The notes under the pieces were generated by a model that was given only the letters and a program-made list of their open reading frames with translations, was not told where the DNA came from and made no database searches. Below, piece after piece: positions 25,933 through 35,400 of a stretch of 64,000 nt of DNA. The stretch comes from Nitratireductor aquimarinus. GTDB taxonomy: Bacteria; Pseudomonadota; Alphaproteobacteria; Rhizobiales; Rhizobiaceae. The DNA lies in assembly GCF_046773475.1 (NCBI RefSeq), contig NZ_CP177239.1, positions 2,232,001-2,296,000 of the forward strand, read 5' to 3'. Each line of letters starts with the position of its first letter. Within the stretch, counting starts at the first letter, position 1. The position numbers and the translations under genes are program-made.

Positions 25933-26081
25933 ATCAAAAACTGCCTTTCATTTGACGCCCAGGGGAAGACCCCTTCATGGAGCCCTCTCCCGAGCCGGGA
26001 TGCCTGCCGAGCACCGGATCGGCAGGCTTCCCGTCATTGTCGCGATTAGCACTTTCAATGTCTATGCTTCAGCCCTTCCTG

Positions 26082-26621
26082 TCAGACCATCTTTGACAAC
26101 GTTGCGTCCTTTCGGATCAGCTGGTGATACATTGCCATAAACACATGCCCCGCGATCAGGACGAGCAGAAGCCATGCAAGCCACCCATGGAGGATGTTGG
26201 CCGGCGTGACCAGAAAATCCACCTGGACGCCAGTGGGTTGCAAAACATCGATACCATAGATGCTGAGACCACGACCGCTTCCGATGCCTCTCAGTATGGC
26301 CAGCGAAGGCACCACGAGCATCAGCAGATACATCACCATATGCGCCGCGCCGATCAACCGGACCTGAACGGAAGAACCAGTGTGGTGCGGGCGATTGCGC
26401 CAATTGAAGATCCCCCAGCACGCGCGCAGAAAGGCCAAACCCCACAGCGTGAAGCCAACAGGCTGATGCGTGCTCCACATGAATGCCTGAACAGCGTTTT
26501 CCGTTTCAGCCAGACGCAGCATCGCACCACCAAACTGCCAGGCGAAAAGGAACGCCATTAGCCAGTGGAATGACTTGCTGATCACCCCGTAACCATCACT
26601 TGTATCTCTGAATGCCTGCAT
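26082..26621 (-). CDS. Cytochrome b561-family membrane protein
   Basis: A 179-aa protein with four membrane helices and histidines placed for b-type haem ligation (SKSFHWLMAFLFAWQF, MWSTHQPVGFTLWG, GAAHMVMYLLML, ILHGWLAWLLLVLIAGHVFM). These proteins usually oxidise quinol or transfer electrons across the membrane to periplasmic partners. The ATG at 26621 follows GGAGCTC; a GTG six codons upstream is possible. It stands between the cupin copy and a LysR gene, all on the minus strand. Confidence 0.88.
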   Translation of the reverse strand: MQAFRDTSDGYGVISKSFHWLMAFLFAWQFGGAMLRLAETENAVQAFMWSTHQPVGFTLWGLAFLRACWGIFNWRNRPHHTGSSVQVRLIGAAHMVMYLLMLVVPSLAILRGIGSGRGLSIYGIDVLQPTGVQVDFLVTPANILHGWLAWLLLVLIAGHVFMAMYHQLIRKDATLSKMV

Positions 26622-26786
26622 GAGCTCCAAATCCTGCACCTATGTTGCAGCGCAGCATTCAGCACGGACCAAACCCCGTTTCAAATTAACATTTGTCCAT
26701 TCTCTTGAACCACGAGCAGGGACCGGATCAGCAACACGCGTGACCAGAGAAACCCGGCGTGCTTTCCGTCGCCTCGGCGAGGCGGG

Positions 26787-27674
26787 TCAGACGGGAACCC
26801 CGTCCAACACCTTCTTCACCAGCCACTCCCGAAAAATCGCTGCCGTTGTGTCGTGCTCCGGCTCATGTAGCGAAAGCAGGAAATAGGCGCTGCCATCGGG
26901 GTGAAACCCCTGGGGACTGGCAAGCAATCCGGCGCGGATATCATCCTGAACAAGATGCCACGGCCCAATTGCCACCCCCAGACCCGCAACGGCCGCTTGC
27001 AAGCTGAAGTAGAAGTGCTCGAACTCCCGAGAGGCATTGGCTGCATGGGATTGGCCGGAAATATCGCCCCATACCTCCCAGGCTGACCGACGGGTGCGGG
27101 TATGAAGCAGCACTGCGGCGGCATTCATCCGATCGTTTTCGAAGAAAGTTGCAACCTTGTCGGGGCGGCAGACGGGACCAATCCGCTCTTCGAACAGATG
27201 CTGCGCAAAGTAGGCTCTTGGCCAAATGAAATCGTTGCGACGGATGGCGAGGTCGACACCTGATCCAAGGGATACAGGCCCGCCGCCGGCCAGCAGGCGA
27301 ATATCCGCTGCAGGATGCTCCGCATGAAACTGCGGCATTCGCGGGATAAGCCAGCGCATCATTAATGTCGGCTCGCATGAAACAGTGACGGGTGCACTGA
27401 CATGTTCAGCCTTGATGCGAAGAGCTTCTTCCTCGATTTGCCCGAGCCCCCGCGCCACCACATGTGCGAACCTGCGGCCAGCATCCGTCAAGAAAACCGC
27501 CCGATTGCGACGCTCGAACAACTGTGTCCCCAGATCATCCTCTAGCAGGCGCACGGCACGGCTCACCGCGCCATGCGTGAGATTCAAGCGTTCCGCTGCT
27601 TTGCTGAAACTCTCAAGTTCAGCAGCAACCCGAAAACAGGCAAGAGCCGGGAGCGATGTGACGTGCTGCCTCAT
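26787..27674 (-). CDS. LysR family transcriptional regulator (GcvA-like)
   Basis: A 295-aa LysR-type regulator. The winged helix-turn-helix occupies residues 6-65 (ALACFRVAAELESFSKAAER, then LTHGAVSRAVRLLEDDLGTQ), and the periplasmic-binding-like effector domain fills the rest. The SLPAL start and FERRNRAVFLTDAG resemble the GcvA branch. It is divergent from a LysE-type exporter (91-bp gap), the classic arrangement in which a LysR protein senses an amino acid and turns on its exporter. The start is the ATG at 27674. Confidence 0.93.
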   Translation of the reverse strand: MRQHVTSLPALACFRVAAELESFSKAAERLNLTHGAVSRAVRLLEDDLGTQLFERRNRAVFLTDAGRRFAHVVARGLGQIEEEALRIKAEHVSAPVTVSCEPTLMMRWLIPRMPQFHAEHPAADIRLLAGGGPVSLGSGVDLAIRRNDFIWPRAYFAQHLFEERIGPVCRPDKVATFFENDRMNAAAVLLHTRTRRSAWEVWGDISGQSHAANASREFEHFYFSLQAAVAGLGVAIGPWHLVQDDIRAGLLASPQGFHPDGSAYFLLSLHEPEHDTTAAIFREWLVKKVLDGVPV

Positions 27675-27765
27675 ACGTCATTAATTCTCACACATTCCGT
27701 CAGAAGTCATCGTTTTTGCCGGCATCCCCTTCGCGTTAACCAGGGAAAAACGAGAGGATCCGCCT

Positions 27766-28383
27766 ATGGCCGAATGGCTGGCCGTCATCACCATCACCAC
27801 ATTCGCCGTCATCAGTCCGGGGCCGGATTTCGCAATGGTTGCCCGCAATTCACTATCACTCTCCCGACGTGCAGGCATTTTGACTGCGATCGGCATTGGC
27901 GCGGGCGTGCTGGTTCATTTCGGCTATACGCTGCTTGGCATCGGGTTTTTGATCCGTGAAACACCGGCGTTACTTGGCGTGTTGAAGCTGGCCGGCGCGG
28001 CCTATCTGGTCTGGCTGGGCGCGAAGATGCTGCGCAGCTGCGACGCAGAAACACCAATCGCAGCGAATGAACCTGCCCTGTCTGACCTGGGCGCCTTGCG
28101 CATCGGCTTCCTGACCAACGCGCTGAACCCGAAGACAACGATTTTTATCGTCAGCCTGTTCATCCAGATCGTTCACGTGAATACGCCGCTGGCGACACGG
28201 ATTGCCTACGGGCTGTATATCTCACTTGCCCACGTTGCATGGTTTGCCGTGGTCAGCCTGTTCCTTGGCGCGCCCCGTCTCCAAATGCGCATCTACAACC
28301 TCCGACACTGGATAGACCGGATATTCGGCATATTGCTGGTGGGCTTTGGCATAGCACTGGCTGCGACCAATCTTGCCCCATGA
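27766..28383 (+). CDS. LysE/RhtB family amino-acid exporter
   Basis: A 205-aa six-helix membrane protein of the LysE superfamily. The N-terminal motif ISPGPDFAMVARNSLS is the conserved family signature, and NALNPKTTIFIVSLF near residue 127 is the second conserved region. Members export amino acids such as homoserine, threonine, lysine or arginine, or related metabolites, using the proton gradient. The ATG at 27766 follows GAGAGGATCC. Divergent pairing with a LysR gene suggests substrate-induced expression. Confidence 0.93.
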   Translation: MAEWLAVITITTFAVISPGPDFAMVARNSLSLSRRAGILTAIGIGAGVLVHFGYTLLGIGFLIRETPALLGVLKLAGAAYLVWLGAKMLRSCDAETPIAANEPALSDLGALRIGFLTNALNPKTTIFIVSLFIQIVHVNTPLATRIAYGLYISLAHVAWFAVVSLFLGAPRLQMRIYNLRHWIDRIFGILLVGFGIALAATNLAP

Positions 28384-28522
28384 GTTCAAGAGTCGCCTGA
28401 CTGGGCGACACGACCGTCCGGCAGTTTTTGGCAGCCGACCGGCTTAAGGCTACGGCCTCGCACCATCACGATGGCCCACGCAAACGTCCTCTTTGGGAGG
28501 CAGATCATGCGCCGGGTGCAGC

Positions 28523-28912
28523 CTAATCACGGAATGGAGCGCCGAATCTCCGGTTGGCCTGCCCCGTTCGGGCGGTGCGGAACAGATACAGGGCACAGAG
28601 CGCCGTGGCTGACAGCGTCATGGCAAGGAAGGGCAACGCACCCCGGTTCATGCCCGGGAACATGAAGAAGACGATGGCTGCGCCGATGACCGCAGTCAGG
28701 CTGAGCGCGTTGCGCAATGTCAGCCGCCTCAGGAATGCAATGGTGAGAGCGCCCTGAATGCAGACGAACAGGAAGGCATACTGCATCGTGATGCCGTAAC
28801 TCACGCCGCGAGGATGCCATCCTGTCAGGGGTGGCACAGCATACGCAATGAGCGCCAGTGAAAGCACGTAACCGATAAAAAGAAGAATGCTGACGAGAAC
28901 GGTTCGGATCAT
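28523..28912 (-). CDS. Small four-helix membrane protein, unknown function
   Basis: A 129-aa protein with four predicted membrane helices (IRTVLVSILLFIGYVL; YAFLFVCIQGALTIAFL; LTAVIGAAIVFFMFPG; ALPFLAMTLSATALCALYLF) and a basic tail. The family is not recognised. An ATG at 28966 would add 18 residues; the internal ATG at 28912 starts right before the first helix, and neither has a strong ribosome-binding site. Its C-terminal part is the source or sister of the fragment at 25369-25493. Confidence 0.65.
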   Translation of the reverse strand: MIRTVLVSILLFIGYVLSLALIAYAVPPLTGWHPRGVSYGITMQYAFLFVCIQGALTIAFLRRLTLRNALSLTAVIGAAIVFFMFPGMNRGALPFLAMTLSATALCALYLFRTARTGQANRRFGAPFRD

Positions 28913-28986
28913 CTCTCGCCCGACGACAACCTGATTGATGCACATCGCAGGGAGAACATTGAACATGATCCAGTGACTTGGCGGGA

Positions 28987-29030
28987 ATGCGTAGAGCCCG
29001 TCCTCTTAACGGGTCTACGCATCTTTTTTA
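28987..29030. terminator. Strong hairpin between minus-strand genes
   Basis: ATGCGTAGA-GCCCG is complementary to CGGG-TCTACGCAT across a short loop, followed on the plus strand by CTTTTTT. The T run suits plus-strand transcription, although the nearest plus-strand gene ends 600 bp upstream. It may also separate the two flanking minus-strand genes. Confidence 0.65.
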
Positions 29031-29060
29031 ACGGCTCTATGGCCACGAGGCAATTTGAAG

Positions 29061-29297
29061 TCAGTTATTCTCCGGGTCGGTCTCTGCGGCAAAGGCGAGA
29101 ACGGTAACCTTAAAGGCAGCGTACAAACTTGGAATGCCAATTATAACTGAGAGAATAATCACTTCGACATTACCGAACCCAAGCAAACCCGAAATTGACC
29201 AAACCGCAGCGATAGCGACCACGAGGATATGAAAAACGACAAACGTCGTGACGGCAAGGAAGCCAACCAGACTCCCAAAATTGATAACACGTTTCAT
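29061..29297 (-). CDS. Two-helix membrane protein, unknown function
   Basis: A 78-aa protein with two long hydrophobic helices (SLVGFLAVTTFVVFHILVVA and VEVIILSVIIGIPSLYAAF) and an acidic C-terminus ending DPENN. The start at MKRVINFG is chosen because the basic residue pair just before the helix is typical; an upstream start at 29342 is possible. Base composition is lower in GC than the core genome. The family is not recognised. Confidence 0.6.
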   Translation of the reverse strand: MKRVINFGSLVGFLAVTTFVVFHILVVAIAAVWSISGLLGFGNVEVIILSVIIGIPSLYAAFKVTVLAFAAETDPENN

Positions 29298-29415
29298 GAG
29301 AAGCCCTGCCCGCGAAAGCGAGCATGAAAAAATCCCAGCCAAGCATGACTGGCAAAGTGGCTACACAGAAGCCTCCGTGCGCCGGTGAATTACCCCACAC
29401 AAGCGGGGGATCAGT

Positions 29416-29775
29416 TCATGCGAATGACGGTGGAGCCCTTGCCCGACGAAAGAATGCGATCTCGGGCACACGACGCTGCTCAGATGGACTGAGTGCATGT
29501 GCCGCCTGCGGGAGCGAGTGACGGAGATCAAGAGAGCTTGCTATGAGAGCCTTATCAGCTCCACCCCCGTTGTTTCCAACAAGGTACCGGTGCTCTGACC
29601 GGGATCCAATTTCAGCAAAAGTGGCTCGGATAATCGAGCCGCTATGCATCTCTGAAGGCGTGATGCTTTGCTCACCGGCAAAGGCAATTGCCGGCGACAA
29701 ACTCTGATACGCGCCCAGCTCCAGGCAAACAACAGCCAGAAGCAGGAGGCAGGCTTGGCGCAAGAATGCCAGCAT
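29416..29775 (-). CDS. Putative exported protein, unknown function
   Basis: A 119-aa frame that begins with a hydrophobic signal peptide (MLAFLRQACLLLLAVVCLEL, probable cleavage near AIAFA-GE). The remainder is Ser- and Arg-rich (GSIIRATFAEIGSRSEHRYL), with a proline-rich end and no recognised domain. The signal-like start supports it, while the weak ribosome-binding site and irregular C-terminus argue for caution. It may itself be a damaged gene, since it lies within the segment missing from the duplicate copy at 25.4 kb. Confidence 0.4.
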   Translation of the reverse strand: MLAFLRQACLLLLAVVCLELGAYQSLSPAIAFAGEQSITPSEMHSGSIIRATFAEIGSRSEHRYLVGNNGGGADKALIASSLDLRHSLPQAAHALSPSEQRRVPEIAFFRRARAPPSFA

Positions 29776-29926
29776 CACCCAAAATGTTCCGAACGATTTC
29801 GGTTCGCTGAATGTGGCATGCGGGAAACGAGGGTACCAGCGAAAAACAACGCCCCACCGCTTTCACAGCCTTTCATGCACCACCATGTCGTAACCCGACA
29901 CCGGGGACGGAACCGATCAGAGCATG

Positions 29927-30375
29927 TCAGAGGGCTTTCGGCGGAGACCAGTCAGGCGGGGCCATCTCGAATGACGTGAACTCGAACCCGGGAGCGACCG
30001 TACAACTGACCAGGGTGAATGCACCCGTGCTTACGGCTGATTGCCAACATCCGGCCGGCACCACGCATTGGGGACGCTCCCCGGCAGCGATATGGGGACC
30101 GAGCAGAGATTCTACGGCTGGCTCCCCCCCGGCTCCGCAATACCGAGTCTCAATGGAGCGCCGGCATGAAAGAGCCAGATCTCAGAGGCATCGGTGACGC
30201 GATGCCAATGGGATTTCTCGCCCTCTTGCAGCAAATAATAGATCGCGGTCTGGGCGGCTCGACCATTGATTCCCCGATCGCGGAATGTTTCCACATAGTG
30301 GCCGCCCTCAGGATGAGGCTGCATGCCAAGTGCCGAAATGATGTCGGCCGCTGAGGTGACCACCTTTCCGCTCAT
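29927..30375 (-). pseudogene. DUF985 cupin-like gene, copy 2, frameshifted in a C6 run
   Basis: The first 87 codons closely match copy 1 (SAADIISALGMQPHPEGGHY; YYLLQEGEKSHWHRV; about ten differences over some 83 residues by eye). At about 30123-30128 this copy has six C in a row where copy 1 has five. The frame then ends at PGGSQP. Reading on in the other frame restores LLGPHIAAGERPQCVVPAGC and the end FEMAPPDWSPPKAL. This is either a recent pseudogene, a phase-variable tract or a sequencing error. Confidence 0.75.
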
Positions 30376-30486
30376 GTCAAATATTCTCCTTCATTTGCCC
30401 AGGTTGGGTAAAGACCTTTTTATAGGAGCCTGCCCCAAGGCGAGATGTTTGCAGATTGCCGGATCGGAGGCGCGAAAACCGGGCCT

Positions 30487-30957
30487 CTATGGATTTTCTG
30501 GCTTGCGCATCAGATTGAGGTTTTTAGCGGCCTGCACCATTGCTTCCATTGCATCAAGCAAGCTGTTTTTCGAACAAACGCTCGTGATTTCAGCGTAGAA
30601 TTCAGAATGAACCCTTGGCGTCGCAATAGACGCAGAATGGAAAAATGGCTTCGATAGGTCAAATCCTATAAAATCATTATCTCGAATTACCTTTTTCATC
30701 AAAATCACAAATGGCAAATCCTCTTCCTTTGGAAGACCAACTCCATTCTCGAATGAACCTGCTTTCTTATATTCCCTGATCGAAGCGTCATGATACGCGA
30801 ATATGACCTCTTCATTTTTCTCAGAAATTTCTGCGCAACTCAGCCCTGTGAGCTCAGCCTCTGTATAATGCCTTATTTCATGGGGGCGCGACAAAATGTA
30901 TAGCGCCACCGCAGAAGCGGAAGCAAAAAGAAGAGCACTTATAATAAATAGCTTCAT
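30487..30957 (-). CDS. Membrane-anchored periplasmic protein, low GC, unknown function
   Basis: A 156-aa protein beginning MKLFIISALLFASASAVALY, a signal peptide or single N-terminal anchor, followed by a soluble domain with two cysteines (GLSCAEISEK and ITSVCSKNSLL) that could form a disulfide. Codon use and base composition are clearly AT-richer than the surrounding core genes, which suggests transfer. The start at 30957 is preferred to an upstream one at 31014 because it places the hydrophobic stretch at the N-terminus. The family is not recognised. Confidence 0.7.
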   Translation of the reverse strand: MKLFIISALLFASASAVALYILSRPHEIRHYTEAELTGLSCAEISEKNEEVIFAYHDASIREYKKAGSFENGVGLPKEEDLPFVILMKKVIRDNDFIGFDLSKPFFHSASIATPRVHSEFYAEITSVCSKNSLLDAMEAMVQAAKNLNLMRKPENP

Positions 30958-31188
30958 TCGCCCAAATAAACTGCAGCAAGCTTCCCTGTCAAAGCCATCG
31001 AGTGCAGGGCGCACCCGCCCCTTGTGACCAACGACACGGTCTACGAACGCGCTTCTTATTCGCGTCGCGATCAGTCACTGACCATCAGCGTGCCTGCAAA
31101 GCCTCACCTTGCGCAGATGGGCTGGCGCGATGCCCGCGGGCAAATGAAGGAAATTGCCAACATAGGCCCTTGGCAAACCACGCGACTC

Positions 31189-31208
31189 TCTGTACTGAAC
31201 GGTACAGA
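31189..31208. promoter_or_regulatory. Perfect inverted repeat, candidate TetR operator
   Basis: TCTGTAC and GTACAGA are perfect 7-bp inverted repeats around TGAACG, 28 bp before the HPP start codon. TetR-family operators are typically such palindromes, and a TetR gene is the second gene of this operon. It is therefore a good candidate for autoregulation. Confidence 0.6.
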
Positions 31209-31236
31209 CAATACCTATCATTACAGTGAAGTGACT

Positions 31237-31725
31237 ATGCTTACATTTTTTACGCGTCATCAACCCGCTCAACCCGCCAAGGCCGTCATAATGGCCGGGA
31301 TCGGCGGGCTTCTGGCCATTGGCGCGGTGGGCGCGCTCAGTGTCTATGCGAATGCCCCGCTCATCATGGCCCCGTTCGGCGCGAGCTGTGTCCTTCTGTT
31401 TTCGGTGCCGGCGAGCCCCCTGTCGCAGCCGATCAACGTTGTCGGCGGACATCTACTCTCGACCATGGTGGGGCTGGCTCTGAGGATGGCCTTTCCGAAC
31501 GAATGGTGGGCGGCCGCAATTGCAGTGGGGCTTGCAATTGCTGTCATGGCTGCATTGCGGGTTACGCATCCGCAGGCAGGCGCAGACCCGCTGGTGGTAT
31601 TTTCCAGCGATCCCGAGTGGGACTTCCTCTTCATGCCGACCCTTGCCGGGGCCGCCATACTGGTGGGCGCAGCCACACTGTTCCACCGGGCGAACGGTAC
31701 GCCCTACCCCATGGAGAAGGTCTGA
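31237..31725 (+). CDS. HPP family membrane protein
   Basis: A 162-aa membrane protein of the HPP family with four helices. The hallmark region APFGASCVLLFSVPASPLSQ is followed by VVGGHLLSTMVGLAL, and RVTHPQAGADPLVV matches the conserved His/Pro-Pro type motif. Family members have been linked to nitrite transport in plastids and cyanobacteria, but bacterial copies are mostly uncharacterised. The ATG at 31237 is chosen because the longer frame from 31024 adds a hydrophilic stretch covering the operator palindrome. It overlaps the TetR gene by one base (TGATG). Confidence 0.85.
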   Translation: MLTFFTRHQPAQPAKAVIMAGIGGLLAIGAVGALSVYANAPLIMAPFGASCVLLFSVPASPLSQPINVVGGHLLSTMVGLALRMAFPNEWWAAAIAVGLAIAVMAALRVTHPQAGADPLVVFSSDPEWDFLFMPTLAGAAILVGAATLFHRANGTPYPMEKV

Positions 31726-32306
31726 TGGCCCGACTGGTGGCGGAGCGGAGCGATGTCATTCCGGTGCTGGCGGAAGTGTTTCGGCGCTACGGATATGACG
31801 GCGCGAGCGTTGCCCGCATCACCGAGCACACAAAGCTCGGCAAGGGGAGCCTCTATCACTTCTTCCCCGGCGGGAAAGAAGAAATGGCAACGGCGGTGCT
31901 GGCGGATGTTCATGGCTGGTTCGAGAACAACATCTTCGTTCCGCTGGAAGAAAAGGAACCCGAGATCGCGCTGGCCAGCATGTTCGCTGCGGTTGAGGAT
32001 TATTTCGATTCAGGCCGGCGCATATGCCTGGTGGGCGCATTTGCACTGGAAGAAACACGCGACCGTTTTGCAAGCGAGGTGAAAACCTATTTTGCCAGAT
32101 GGATTGAAGCTCTTCGCAGGGCGCTTGAAGGCGTCGGCTTCGATGCAGAGGAGGCAGGTCGCAGGGCGAACTCCATAATCGCCGGCATTCAGGGCGCCAT
32201 CATTCTGGCCAGGGCGCTTGACGATACGGAGAGCTTTTCCGGTTCACTCGGCCAGCTGAAGGGTATGACCGTGCGGGACGGAGCCCCTCCCCAGAAGCCT
32301 GCGTAA
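31725..32306 (+). CDS. TetR/AcrR family transcriptional regulator
   Basis: A 193-aa TetR-type repressor. The helix-turn-helix is VARITEHTKLGKGSLYHFFP at about residues 27-46, followed by the variable ligand domain with GRRICLVGAFALEETRD and a C-terminal helix typical of the YcdC/TetR_C_16-like group. The start codon overlaps the HPP stop (TGATG), so the two genes are translationally coupled. It converges on the RND efflux operon, so it may regulate that pump, the HPP gene or both; the palindrome before HPP favours at least autoregulation. Confidence 0.92.
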   Translation: MARLVAERSDVIPVLAEVFRRYGYDGASVARITEHTKLGKGSLYHFFPGGKEEMATAVLADVHGWFENNIFVPLEEKEPEIALASMFAAVEDYFDSGRRICLVGAFALEETRDRFASEVKTYFARWIEALRRALEGVGFDAEEAGRRANSIIAGIQGAIILARALDDTESFSGSLGQLKGMTVRDGAPPQKPA

Positions 32307-32354
32307 TGCGAGGCCCGGCGGCACCCGATTCCGGTGCCCGTGCGATTTGCCTCA

Positions 32355-32401
32355 AACGCCCTGTGCCGACGGAGGCCCGGCTTCCACCGGCACAAGGCGT
32401 T
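32355..32401. terminator. Long hairpin between convergent tetR and RND pump genes
   Basis: AACGCC-TGTGCCG at the left is complementary to CGGCACA-GGCGTT at the right, with one bulged base in each arm and a 19-nt loop. It has no strong T run. Its position between convergent stops suggests a bidirectional terminator or RNA-stability hairpin. Confidence 0.5.
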
Positions 32402-32464
32402 CAACAGGACACGCACTTGGAGCGTTTCGCCGTCCCTGGAATTGCTCGAATCCGGAGGCGCATG

Positions 32465-35400
32465 TCAGGACGCCTCAGGCTTTGAACGCGAAACCCGCTT
32501 GACCTTCTCGCGAATGGTCTGAAAGACGACATAGAGTGCGGGAATGACGAAGATGCCAACGGCTGCCGCCGCAAGCATTCCACCGGCCACCCCGGTGCCC
32601 ACGGCGCGCCGGCTGAGCATGGAAGCCCCTTCTGCCGTTACCAGCGGGATCAGGCCGGCGATGAAGGCGAAACTCGTCATCATCACCGCACGGAACCGCG
32701 CGCCCGCCCCTTCAATCGCGGCATCAAGGATGGTTGCGCCATGCTCCCTGCGATCCTTCGCGAACTCGACGATCAGGATGGCGTTCTTGGCAGCCAGCGC
32801 GAGGAGCACGATCAACCCGATCTGCGCATACACGTTGAACGGCAGCCCCGCCAGAAGCAGAGAGATTACCGCGCCAAGCACGCCAAACACGACGGACAGC
32901 AGAACAGGCACCGGAATGGTCCAGCTCTCATAAAGCGCGACCAGGAACAGGTAGGCGAAAAGGACAGCCATGGCGAGGATGACGGCCGTCTGTCCGGATG
33001 CCTGTTTCTCCTGCAACGCGGTTCCCGTCCATTCATACCCGTAACCGGCGGGCAGTGAACTGGCGGCCACCTCTTCCATCGCCGCAAGAGCGTCGCCAGT
33101 GGAGTAACCCGGTGCGGGGTTTCCGCTGATCTTGGCCGCCCGCAGATTGTTATACCGGCTCAGGACCAGCGGCCCGACCGTATAGCTCACTTTGGAAAAG
33201 GCTCCGATTGGCACCATCTCGCCCGTGGATGAGCGCACCTGAATGCGCGCAATGTCATCGACCGAGTTTCGGTTCTCCTCGATGGCGGAGACCTGCACCT
33301 GCCAGGAGCGGCCAAACAGATTGAAGTCGTTCACATAGGCGCTGCTCAGCGTGGCCTGCAGCGCGGCGAACACATCGCTCACGCGGATGCCCAGCGAATA
33401 GGCCCGCTCCCTGTCAATATCCAGGAAGAGCTGCGGGCTCTCGGCAGAGAAGGTCGTGTAGACCTGCGACAGGGCCGGATGCTGGTTGGCCGCAACGGAT
33501 ACGGCCCGCGCAACAGCCGCCAGATCAGCGGGCGAGCGCCCCTGCGTATCCGTGATCTGCAGCTCAAATCCCGAACCCGACCCGAGCCCCATGATGGGCG
33601 GAAGATTGAACGCGAGCACCTGCGCTTCACGTTCGGAAAGCCCATAGAGATTGGCCGCGTCGATCGCGCTGAACACGGTCGTTTCTGCCGTCGTCCTGTC
33701 CTCGAAAGGCTCCATCGAGACCAGCGCAAAGGCCGCATTGGATTTGGCCGCGCCATCCAGGATCGAGAAACCGACAACACTCGTTACGCTCTCGACACCC
33801 GGCAGGCCCTTCAGCATGTCCTCCACGCGGCGCTGGGCAGCGGCCGTGCGATTGACGGAAGCCGCCTCCTGCAACCGCGTTTCAACGAGGAACGAGCCCT
33901 GATCTTCGGCAGGAAGAAAGCCGGTCGGCGTCTTGTTGAACAGGTAGCCGGTCAAAAGAGCGGCCGCCACCAGAAGCACGATCCCCAGAACCGCGCGCCG
34001 GGCGATTGCACCGGCGACCCGGGCATAGCCATTCCGGGTCGTGTCGATCTGCCTGGACAGCCAGCCCATGACGCCGCGCTTTGGCCCGTGATGCGGCTTC
34101 AGGATGATGGCGCACAGCGCGGGAGACAGCGTGAGCGCGTTCACGGCCGAAATCACCATCGACACGGAAACCGCAACCGCGAACTGCTGGAACAACTGCC
34201 CCGAAATACCGGGGATGAATGCGACCGGAACGAAGACGGACAAAAGCACCAGGGTGATCGCAACGATTGCGCCCGTGATCTGGCCCATGGCAGCCCGCGC
34301 GGCATCCGCCGGCGACATTTCCGGGTTCTCCTCCATCTTGGCTTCGACGGCTTCCACAACCACGATGGCGTCGTCGACCACGATGCCAATCGCGAGAACA
34401 AGCGCAAGAAGCGAAACCGTGTTCAGGGAGAAACCCATTGCCAGCATGACAGAGAACGTGCCGACAAGAGCGACGGGAACCGCCACCAGAGGAATGATGG
34501 TGGCCCTGAAGCTGCCAAGGAAGACAAACACCACGATGATGACGAGTATGAAGGCCTCGATCAGTGTGTGCTCAACAGCCGTGATGCTGTCCTGAACGAA
34601 CTCCGAGCTATCGCCAATGATGTCGTATTTGATGCCATCGGGGAAATCGGCTGCGGCCTCTTCCAGGATCACCTTGATGTTGTTGGCAGCGTTGAGCGCA
34701 TTGCCGCCGGGGGCGAGATAAATGCCGATCATCGTCGCAGCCACGCCATTGTAGCTGGCCGAAACATCGGAATTCTGCGCGCCAAGCTGGACATCGGCGA
34801 CATCACCGACCCGGACGACCGAGCCATCCGGATTGGAGCGAATGATGATCCTCGAGAACTCCTCCGCATCGCTCAGTCTGCCGGTCGTGGTGACATTCAG
34901 CTGCAGACTGGGATCGTCCGTCATCGGCTGCCCGCCGACCCTGCCGGCAGCAGCCTGAACATTCTGGGTGCGAAGGGCAGCGATGATATCCGCCGGCACA
35001 AGCCCCAGCGCGGCCAGCCTGTCGACATCGAGATTGACCCGCATGGAGAACTGGTTAAGCGCAAATAGAGACGCATCGCCGATGCCCGGAACGCGCTTCA
35101 GACGATCAATCAGATTGATGCGGGCATAGTTGGTCAGCGTTTCGCCGGTGACCTGATCGTCGCTTGCATAAAGCGTTATGCCCATCAGCAGGGACGTCGA
35201 CTTCGCGGCAACGCGCACGCCGATCTGATTGACTTCCGCCGGCAGAAGCGGCTCTGCCAGAGCCACGCGGTTCTGCACGTTGACGGTGGCGATATCCGGA
35301 TCCGTGCCGACCTCGAAGCTCACGGACAGGATGTACGTCCCGTCCGCGCCAGACGTCGACTGCATGTAGATCATGTCGTCGACACCGGTGACCTTGTCTT

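Noticed and set aside
21691..32460. Genomic island integrated at tRNA-Gly
   Set aside because: The accessory tract adjoins the 5' side of the tRNA, whereas tRNA-targeting integrases use the 3' end. I saw no integrase gene and no repeat of the tRNA 3' sequence at the far end.
33479..35068. A 529-codon plus-strand frame opposite the RND pump gene
   Set aside because: Same reason: a shadow of a conserved efflux gene with Arg/His/Asp-rich composition.
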